A DNA stretch of 24,001 bases from RGIG3009 sp964390295 (GTDB lineage: Bacteria > Bacillota > Clostridia > Oscillospirales > Acutalibacteraceae): assembly GCA_964390295.1 (NCBI GenBank), contig CAYMHR010000021.1, forward strand, positions 1-24,001, given 5' to 3'. Each line of letters begins with the position of its first letter. The first letter of the stretch is position 1. Of the stretch, positions 8,501 to 13,618 are shown piece after piece. Under the pieces are notes generated by a model. That model worked only from the letters and a program-made list of their open reading frames with translations, did no database searches and was not told where the DNA came from. Made by a program: the position numbers and the translations under genes.

Positions 8501-11291
8501 TCAGGACGGTAACGTTACGGCCATCGCTTCTTCCGGTACCGTGACGATCACGGCAACCAACGATAAGGGGAAAACCGGTACGGCAACGGTCACGATTGAC
8601 GAATACGCCAATCTGCTGACCAACGGCGATTTTGAACTGGGGAACACCTTGTATTACAGCGACGGCCTCGATCTGAACGCGTCCATTCTTCCCGGTATCG
8701 GTAAGGACGGAAGCTACGGTCTGCGACTGCACAATACGGGCGACGGAAGCCGCGCTTCGGTATACTATCGCAAAGCGTTGGCGTTGCAGCCCGGCACGAC
8801 GTACGTATTTACCTTCGATTATGTGATGACCGAAAATGCACCGATCCGTTTGTGGAGCGGTACCATGGGCTTTGATAATATTTACACCGAAGATAAGCAG
8901 GACAAACGCGGTACGTGGTGTACGGTAACGCAAGTTTTCACTACGCCGGCGGACATGGCGCTGAACACCAACTGGGATTTGGCGATTGTCGTCGATGGCG
9001 AGGGAAGCGATGCGGCGGTAATCGACAACCTCTGCTTAAAGCTGTATGACAGCGGTGTGGAGGCGGAATCGATCACGTTGAGCAAAACGGCGATGACACT
9101 GATTCCCGGACGCACCGGCGCGTTGTCGGTATATGCCAGCCCGTTGAACGGCGATACCAACCGGATGACGTGGACCTCCAGCAACGATAACGTGGCCACG
9201 GTCGAATACGGCGTAGTCACCGGCGTCGGTAAGGGCACGGCTACGATTACCGGTACGACGAAAAACGGGAAATCCGCCACCTGTGTGGTAACGGTCAGCG
9301 GAAACGACACCTTCCTCCTGAACGGTACGTTTGACGCGGAACAGCCGAATACGTCGTGGACGCTGGCAGGCGGAGCGATGATTTCCGCAAAGACCGGCGT
9401 ATCGGAAACGGCATCAGCCCGGTTGACGGCTGGCGCGTCGATTTCGCAAAGGCTGACCGGCAAACTGAAAGCCAATACGACTTATCAACTGATTTTGCGT
9501 TATCGCACGCCGGATCGCACGGCGGCCAACGTAAGCCTGTCCGACGGCATCAACGCCTTGGTGGAGGAGACAACCGGCACCTCGGCGTACTGGTCGAAGA
9601 CGACCTACGAGTTTACGACGGGGGATACCGTTGGCGATGAGCTGACCTTCTCGGTAGCTTTGGCAGGAACCGACGGTACGGTGTACGTTGACAACGTGAT
9701 TTTGGCACAAAAAGCATCGCTGGTGGATTTGGTCGTTACCGATATCATTTGGGATGGCGGCGATGGTCAGGTCAAGCCGGGGACGGCGTTGAGCTTTGCG
9801 GCGACGGTGTACAATCAGGGCGAGGACAAGGTGAAAAACAACCAGTCCTTCGATGTCAATATTTGCTTGGACGGCCAAGTGATCCAAACGCTTACCTATA
9901 CCGGCGAGCTGGCGGCCGGCGATATGACGATTGTGACCGGTGAAGCAGCATGGAAGGCAACCGGTGTTGGCGATCACGTCGTTTCCGCACACGTCAACCC
10001 GACACTGTCGGTGCTGGAAATCGACGATACCAACAATACGTATCAGGTCAACCTGCGTATTGCCGAAGAACGCCTGGTGGCGCCGGAGGCGGCACAGGAA
10101 GCCGGTATGACCGACTTGATCTTCAGCGACGATTTTGATACGATTAACAGTATTGACCGTTATGCGACCGGAGACGCTGGTTACAAGTGGTACGTTACCC
10201 GTCGTTGGGGCAACGGAACGGCACAACCGGACGAATACTCGGTTGCCAACGGTATTCTGACGTTGCATCAATCCAGCTCGGCGAACAACATTACCTTGAG
10301 TACCATGGACGTGGATACCGGCAACGGCTTTAGCTGGAACACCGGGTATCTGGAGGTGCGCTTCCGTATCCCGGATGCCGATGGACGGCAAGTCAACAAT
10401 GCCGGTAACATTCCGGCAATCTGGTCGTTCCCGGTAAACAAGCATTTGGAGACCGAAGGCGAAAACAATCACTACGTGGAAATGGACTGGATGGAATATT
10501 GGGGCTTGAACACCGACAAATGGCCGCAGTATCCGGACGGGTACTATACGGTCACGTTGCACGATCAAACCTTTGATAACGGCGATATGCAAACGTGGTT
10601 CAGCAACACCGGCGTAGGTGGCCGCTTCCAAAACGGTCTCGGTGACGAGCAGTGGCACGTCATGGGCTGGCGTTGGGAAAAGGGCAAGCTGTGTGCGTAT
10701 CTGGACGGTGTGAAGGTGATGGAGCAACATTGGAGTAGCGGCGAAGAGCCTACGCCGGATGCTTCCGATCAATTGGATGGCACCGCTTCCACGGAGGACA
10801 TTTTTACGCTGATTGATGAGCAGTTTAACGTGCTGTATTTGTGCGGCCACAAGGATAATCCGATGGAAGTGGATTACGTTCGTATTTGGCAGGGCGACGG
10901 CTCGGTGGTTTCGCCGGATGATGACGATGATACGACGGCAATCGACGTTGCGGCTGAGGATTTTTGGTACGACTTCTGCACCGACGATTGGGCGGACCCC
11001 ATTGTTGCGGTGACTGAGGATAACTACCAAAGCATTTTGAGCGGCGAAGCGGTTTGGAACGCTCTTTCGGAGGAACGCCGTTCCGAAATCAACGCACTGC
11101 TGGCGTCGTTTGGCCAGCCGAGCTTTGACCGGTTGCTGGCGGATGCCAAGCTTTTGGCCAACGGCGGTACGCCGGGAACGCCGGATACCGGCGAACGGAC
11201 CCGTGCCATCGTGCCTCTTACCGTTTCGCTGATGATGGTCAGCGCGGCGGTGCTGTGGACGACGGTCAAGCGTCGAAAAGCATCTTGCTGA
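5541..11291 (+). CDS. Large secreted modular GH16-type glycoside hydrolase
   Basis: A 1916-residue surface enzyme. GTG 5541 is chosen because AAGGAGG lies 8 nt upstream and the protein then opens with a clear signal peptide (MKKNSKR, hydrophobic core, cut near VSA-TS, about residue 33). Modules in order: two carbohydrate-binding-like beta-sandwiches (about 37-172, 177-328), two BIG2 Ig-like domains (333-411, 414-495), binding-like (496-635), two BIG2 (637-715, 716-798), binding-like (800-940), BIG2 (942-1023), binding-like (1024-1170), BIG2 (1174-1256), binding-like (1257-1392), a CARDB-like domain (1393-1510), the catalytic GH16 domain (about 1526-1790), a small helical domain (1807-1875), and a tail with TPDTG (1880-1884), hydrophobic segment and KRRK. 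The catalytic signature is EMDWME (Glu1647, Asp1649, Glu1652), matching the GH16 ExDxxE pattern. GH16 enzymes cleave beta-1,3/1,4-glucans or galactans; the substrate is not determinable here. Monocistronic. Confidence 0.9.
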   Translation: MKKNSKRILSCLMALALLIPCCLSGLVLPVSATSTVALIEDFEDSNTAAAIAGWVGMGKLVADPTNADNTVLKVTTAMTNTWSGGCFGLQGNRLYALSVSYYGGTATVEFNVGSSKGITAPGSNPTVTATTAWKTVTYYFKTWESPKNDGYSIKMTATADTLIDNVLLVDLGAAPTENLLIGGDFDSDLSYAYNGYWSGAVASGASVVTDPADSSNKALYLPSTFPQQAATYYGAVTHAWEANTTYTLSARVYGGPVSFYLNSGKGVAAEGGGWVDFVPSNTTSWQTFTHTFTTGSSVTDDVYGFGIGLQRSLSTTGTYVDDIVIAKKAAEPAESIALSPATLTLAVGSFETLTVVATPTDGTVGTLTWTSTNESAVTVANGVVTAVGAGAAVIKATDGDKLTATCTVTVPETATGFTLSPKALHLASGASKTLAVTATPAGADVGTLTWTSNNTGAVTVVNGKVTAVGDGTATITVSNGTLSDTMTVTVDAYGELLTGGNFESGDWQVPLWTTNFINAEAGSVVTDPDDPTNAVACLKPSTNAVYLYQVPVQGNTAYVLTYKVKGGTVRTSISSTHAAVGGGWENTTPAAEGWTTVTKIFTTAASPNKNYLLAIGNTTDMATYIDDVSLKALPAATAITLSTKAATLSHHATLELAFTTTPAQSNVGTLTWTSSKPAVATVDQNGKVTALTSGETTITVSNGTLSDTCTITVPQIAETFMLKDTTLHLAVGTYKTVSVLTEGGLSAGTLTWSTNAADVVSVDESGKVTALAEGTATVTVTNYNGVSATVTVAVNALGERISGGNFENGDWNNQTLTTNIIGDGSGSVVAETDGNHVLQIPATVTSTLYFAPAPIEGGKTYVVTMKAKGASIRTHVIATHCAAGDLGETNTALQTDAWTTVSFVFTTKESPNKNYAIAISNHSDATLSIDDISWKELPAADSLAVTPTTVKLLPNGSTTLKVSAVPALSNMGTVTWSSSDPNLISVDQDGNVTAIASSGTVTITATNDKGKTGTATVTIDEYANLLTNGDFELGNTLYYSDGLDLNASILPGIGKDGSYGLRLHNTGDGSRASVYYRKALALQPGTTYVFTFDYVMTENAPIRLWSGTMGFDNIYTEDKQDKRGTWCTVTQVFTTPADMALNTNWDLAIVVDGEGSDAAVIDNLCLKLYDSGVEAESITLSKTAMTLIPGRTGALSVYASPLNGDTNRMTWTSSNDNVATVEYGVVTGVGKGTATITGTTKNGKSATCVVTVSGNDTFLLNGTFDAEQPNTSWTLAGGAMISAKTGVSETASARLTAGASISQRLTGKLKANTTYQLILRYRTPDRTAANVSLSDGINALVEETTGTSAYWSKTTYEFTTGDTVGDELTFSVALAGTDGTVYVDNVILAQKASLVDLVVTDIIWDGGDGQVKPGTALSFAATVYNQGEDKVKNNQSFDVNICLDGQVIQTLTYTGELAAGDMTIVTGEAAWKATGVGDHVVSAHVNPTLSVLEIDDTNNTYQVNLRIAEERLVAPEAAQEAGMTDLIFSDDFDTINSIDRYATGDAGYKWYVTRRWGNGTAQPDEYSVANGILTLHQSSSANNITLSTMDVDTGNGFSWNTGYLEVRFRIPDADGRQVNNAGNIPAIWSFPVNKHLETEGENNHYVEMDWMEYWGLNTDKWPQYPDGYYTVTLHDQTFDNGDMQTWFSNTGVGGRFQNGLGDEQWHVMGWRWEKGKLCAYLDGVKVMEQHWSSGEEPTPDASDQLDGTASTEDIFTLIDEQFNVLYLCGHKDNPMEVDYVRIWQGDGSVVSPDDDDDTTAIDVAAEDFWYDFCTDDWADPIVAVTEDNYQSILSGEAVWNALSEERRSEINALLASFGQPSFDRLLADAKLLANGGTPGTPDTGERTRAIVPLTVSLMMVSAAVLWTTVKRRKASC

Positions 11292-11299
11292 CGTTTTTT
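11271..11299 (+). terminator. Possible weak terminator overlapping the GH16 stop codon
   Basis: CGTC (11271-11274) and AGCA (11279-11282) can pair with GACG (11290-11293) and TGCT (11286-11289), with a GAAA bulge and a three-base loop, followed by six Ts (11294-11299). The TGA stop lies inside the 3' arm. The stem is short and interrupted, so termination may be incomplete. No better terminator is present before the rimP promoter. Confidence 0.4.
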
Positions 11300-11326
11300 C
11301 AAAAAAGGCTTGATTTTTCAAAAAAG
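11295..11326. repeat. Two direct copies of TTTTTCAAAAAAG around the rimP -35 box
   Basis: TTTTTCAAAAAAG occurs at 11295-11307 and again at 11314-11326, a 19-bp period. The second copy overlaps the 3' part of the -35 hexamer and fills the spacer of the rimP promoter. Each copy is nearly palindromic. A/T tracts here could bend DNA or act as an UP-like element or protein site; the sequence alone does not decide. Confidence 0.55.
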
Positions 11327-11338
11327 ACGTGTTATACT
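11310..11338 (+). promoter_or_regulatory. Promoter of the rimP-nusA-infB operon
   Basis: TTGATT (11310-11315) and TATACT (11333-11338) with a 17-bp spacer. The transcription start is expected near 11345, about 65 nt before the rimP ATG. It is preceded by an A/T-rich upstream stretch. This is the only convincing promoter before the nine-gene cluster. Confidence 0.85.
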
Positions 11339-11360
11339 ATATCATGATGATAGTAAAGTA

Positions 11361-11404
11361 GTAAAGGAGTGGGGCGACCCGCTCCTTTACATTTGTAAGG
11401 AGTG
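11361..11404 (+). promoter_or_regulatory. rimP operon leader with two competing hairpins
   Basis: Hairpin A: GTAAAGGAGTGGG (11361-11373) pairs with CCCGCTCCTTTAC (11378-11390) over 13 bp with one wobble and a GCGA tetraloop. Hairpin B: CTCCTTTAC (11382-11390) can instead pair with GTAAGGAG (11395-11402) across an ATTT loop, with one bulged T and possible extension to 11380/11404. The GTAAGGAG segment is the rimP ribosome binding site, 7 nt before the ATG. The two hairpins share the arm 11382-11390 and exclude each other, so A leaves the ribosome binding site free and B hides it. Hairpin A is the more stable of the two and forms first. A regulatory role is inferred. Confidence 0.6.
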
Positions 11405-11409
11405 TCATC

Positions 11410-11928
11410 ATGGCAAAAACAAAAGCCACCGGCGGTGCCGGTATTGTAGCGGCCTGTCGACGGCTGGCGGAGCCGTACGCGGCTGAATTGGGGCTATCGC
11501 TGTGGGATGTGCGGTTTGTGAAGGAAGGCGCCGATTGGTTTCTGCGCTATACCATTGACAAGCCGGAAGGCGTCAGCATCGATGATTGCGTGGCGCTGAC
11601 GCATTTGTTGAACCCGGTATTGGATCGGGAAGACCCCATTCCCCAGGCATATTGCCTGGAGGTGACGTCGCCCGGCATCGAGCGCGAGTTGACGCGCCCG
11701 GAGCATTTTGCCGCTTATGCGGGCGAACCGGTCACGGTGCGATTGATCCGTCCGACAGAAGACGGTCAACGCGAATTTGTCGGCCTGCTTTTGGGGCTGG
11801 ACGACGGCACGCTTTCTCTCGAATTGGAAAGCGGAGAACAACGGCAGTTTTCCCGCAAGGAAATCGCGGCGGTGCGCGCTGTGGATTTGTGGGATGACAG
11901 TATCGATGATAACGTAACGGAGGAATGA
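11410..11928 (+). CDS. rimP: Ribosome maturation factor RimP
   Basis: A 172-residue protein needed for maturation of the 30S ribosomal subunit. Family features are GLSLWDVRFVKEGADWFLRYTIDKPEGVSIDDC in the N-terminal alpha-beta domain, the conserved VTSPGIERELTRPEHF loop and the C-terminal Sm-like barrel (VRLIRPTEDGQREFVGLLLGL onward), which contacts ribosomal protein S12. It is first in the operon and ends 6 nt before nusA, whose ribosome binding site GGAGG overlaps its last codons. The N-terminus carries about ten extra residues before the family core, and the C-terminal end is acidic. ATG 11410 follows TAAGGAG at a good distance. Confidence 0.96.
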   Translation: MAKTKATGGAGIVAACRRLAEPYAAELGLSLWDVRFVKEGADWFLRYTIDKPEGVSIDDCVALTHLLNPVLDREDPIPQAYCLEVTSPGIERELTRPEHFAAYAGEPVTVRLIRPTEDGQREFVGLLLGLDDGTLSLELESGEQRQFSRKEIAAVRAVDLWDDSIDDNVTEE

Positions 11929-11934
11929 CACGAC

Positions 11935-12999
11935 ATGAGTGGTAATGCGGAATTTTTCGAGGCACTGCGCCTGCTGGAAAAGGAAAAGGGCATCGACGGT
12001 GCCTATCTTCTGGAAAAAATCCAGGCGGCCATTGTGCTGGCAGTCAAAAAGGATTTTGGCGGCAAGGAGAACATTTTGGTAAAAATGGATCCGTCCACTA
12101 GCGAATTTGCGGTATCGCTGTTTAAGCGCGTAGTGGATGAGGTAGAGGACCCCGACGAAGAAATGTTGCCCGAAGAAGCGGAAAAGTACCAGAAGAACGC
12201 GAAGGTGGGCGATACCGTCGAGATCAAGCTGGAAACCCGCCAATTTGGCCGTATTGCGGCACAAACCGCCAAGCACGTGATTCGTCAGGGTATTCGTGAA
12301 GCGGAGCGCGGACAGAAATTCTTGGAATTTCAGCGGCATAATCAGGAGCTGGTAACGGCACTGGTCAGCCGTGTTGATCCGCGCACCGGTGCCGCCACGG
12401 TGGAAATCGGCAAATCGGAAGCGGTATTGCCGAAAACCGAGCAGGTCGGTGATGAGGAACTGCGCGAGGGTATGCGCGTGAAGGTATACGTGGTTGACGT
12501 GAAGGACAGCGAAAAAGGTCCGCGCGTTCTGATCTCCCGGACGCATCCCGGTTTGGTAAAGCGCCTGTTTGAAATGCAGGTGCCGGAAATTTACGACGGC
12601 ACCGTGGAAATTAAGGCGGTGTCTCGCGAGGCCGGTTCCCGTACCAAAATGGCGGTGCTGGCACACGATGAAAACGTGGATGCCGTTGGCGCCTGCATTG
12701 GTGCCAAGGGTACCCGCGTAGCGGAAATTGTCGAAGAACTCGGCGGCGAGAAGATCGATATTATCGAGTACAGCGACGATCCGGAAAAATTCATTGCCGC
12801 CGCATTGGCACCGGCCAAGGTGGTCGGCGTTGAGGTGGACCCGGACGGTGCCAAAGCGTGCCGCGTCACCGTCCCCGATGCCCAGCTTTCGCTGGCCATC
12901 GGCAATAAGGGGCAAAACGCTCGTTTGGCCGCGCGTCTGACCGGCTGGAAGATCGATATCCGTCCGGAAAGCGGTTTTTACGGCGAAGATCAGGAATAA
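11935..12999 (+). CDS. nusA: Transcription termination/antitermination factor NusA
   Basis: A 354-residue RNA polymerase-binding factor acting in pausing, termination and antitermination. Order of domains: N-terminal RNA polymerase-binding region (1-~125, including FGRIAAQTAKHVIRQGIREAE), S1 RNA-binding domain (~130-200, GKSEAVLPKTEQVGDEELREG), KH1 (~205-280, with the GAKG loop in CIGAKGTRV) and KH2 (~285-345, AIGNKGQNARLAARLTGWKIDI). It stops after KH2, the short form normal in Gram-positives; the acidic repeats of proteobacterial NusA are absent. GGAGG (11920-11924) precedes ATG 11935. It lies directly after rimP and before rnpM, the conserved order. The competing leader hairpins upstream of the operon could feed NusA level back on its own synthesis, but that is speculation. 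Confidence 0.97.
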   Translation: MSGNAEFFEALRLLEKEKGIDGAYLLEKIQAAIVLAVKKDFGGKENILVKMDPSTSEFAVSLFKRVVDEVEDPDEEMLPEEAEKYQKNAKVGDTVEIKLETRQFGRIAAQTAKHVIRQGIREAERGQKFLEFQRHNQELVTALVSRVDPRTGAATVEIGKSEAVLPKTEQVGDEELREGMRVKVYVVDVKDSEKGPRVLISRTHPGLVKRLFEMQVPEIYDGTVEIKAVSREAGSRTKMAVLAHDENVDAVGACIGAKGTRVAEIVEELGGEKIDIIEYSDDPEKFIAAALAPAKVVGVEVDPDGAKACRVTVPDAQLSLAIGNKGQNARLAARLTGWKIDIRPESGFYGEDQE

Positions 13000-13023
13000 A
13001 GTTACAGTAAGGGGAGAGCAATC

Positions 13024-13299
13024 ATGCCACCTGTCAAACGTATACCGCTTCGGAAATGTACCGGTTGCGGTGAAATGAAACCGAAAAGCGAATTGGTACG
13101 GGTGGTAAAAAGTCCCGACGGCGATCTGTCGCTGGACTTTACCGGCAAAAAGTCGGGGCGTGGTGCGTACCTGTGCACCGATTCCGACTGCTTGGCGGCG
13201 GCGCGTAAAGCGCGTCGGCTGGAGAAAGCGTTTGCTTGCCGCATCCCCGATACATTATACGAAGCGCTGGAGGAGTTGCAGACACATGCAGATGGATAA
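13024..13299 (+). CDS. rnpM: YlxR/RnpM family RNA-binding protein
   Basis: A 91-residue DUF448-family protein. The family signature is present: RKCTGCGEMKPKSELVRVV at the N-terminus and GRGAYLC with a further cysteine in TDSDCL. In Bacillus subtilis the homologue (YlxR, renamed RnpM) binds RNase P RNA and modulates its activity; that role is transferred here by homology. It sits in its standard place between nusA and ylxQ. GGGGAGAG lies just before ATG 13024. Its 3' end overlaps the ylxQ start by 14 nt, and its own codons supply the GGAGGAG ribosome binding site for ylxQ. Confidence 0.92.
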   Translation: MPPVKRIPLRKCTGCGEMKPKSELVRVVKSPDGDLSLDFTGKKSGRGAYLCTDSDCLAAARKARRLEKAFACRIPDTLYEALEELQTHADG

Positions 13300-13618
13300 G
13301 CTGGTCGGGCTGTTAGGGCTGTGTCGCCGTTCCGGCCGATTGACAGTCGGCTTCGATGCCGTTGTGTCTCTGTGCCGCGAAAAGCAGGTGTTGCTGATGG
13401 TGGCCTCGGATGCCGCACCGCGTACGGTGCGTCAGCTGCTCTTTCAGGCCGGCGATATTCCGGTGTACACGTTGCCGCTGGAGCGCGAGCAAATCGCACT
13501 GGCGATTGGATCGTCCAAGCCGATTGCCGCGCTGGCGACCACCGATCCCGGCTTTATACGTGCCATGCAATCTCTTTTAACTTCACCACAAGAGGAGGAA
13601 TCCCGCTATGATGATTAA
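13286..13618 (+). CDS. ylxQ: YlxQ, L7Ae-family K-turn RNA-binding protein
   Basis: A 110-residue L7Ae/L30e-type protein. The fold is recognisable from LLGLCRRSGRLTVGFDAVVSL, the strand VLLMVASDAAPRTVRQL and LAIGSSKPIAALATTDPGF, as in ribosomal L7Ae-like proteins that bind kink-turn RNA. The start is ATG 13286 (MQMDK): GGAGGAG (13269-13275) is 10 nt upstream, and a second ATG at 13292 would be too far. A longer open frame reaching back to 13160 lies inside rnpM and is rejected. The gene overlaps rnpM by 14 nt and infB by 11 nt, so the three are probably translationally coupled. The cellular RNA target is unknown. Confidence 0.9.
   Translation: MQMDKLVGLLGLCRRSGRLTVGFDAVVSLCREKQVLLMVASDAAPRTVRQLLFQAGDIPVYTLPLEREQIALAIGSSKPIAALATTDPGFIRAMQSLLTSPQEEESRYDD

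Noticed and set aside
6620..9250. Repeated DNA words such as GGTACGCTGACGTGGAC in the GH16 gene, considered as a tandem repeat array or CRISPR-like array
   Set aside because: They recur at irregular protein-domain intervals, encode the GTLTW(T/S)S core of BIG2 domains and diverge in third codon positions; they are domain repeats.
2681..11291. A joint polysaccharide utilisation locus linking rhaBA and the GH16 enzyme
   Set aside because: A perfect 16-bp terminator and a separate promoter divide them, no transporter or regulator is present, and GH16 enzymes do not release rhamnose as their main product. Adjacency alone is weak evidence.
9414..11321. 635-codon open frame on the minus strand opposite the GH16 gene
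   Set aside because: It lies wholly antisense to a gene with signal peptide, domain repeats and catalytic motif, has no recognisable domain, and is the kind of frame that codon bias in GC-rich genes creates.
11494..12915. 473-codon minus-strand frame opposite rimP and nusA
   Set aside because: Antisense shadow of two conserved genes; composition (His, Phe and Arg rich, no motif) and lack of ribosome binding site argue against coding.
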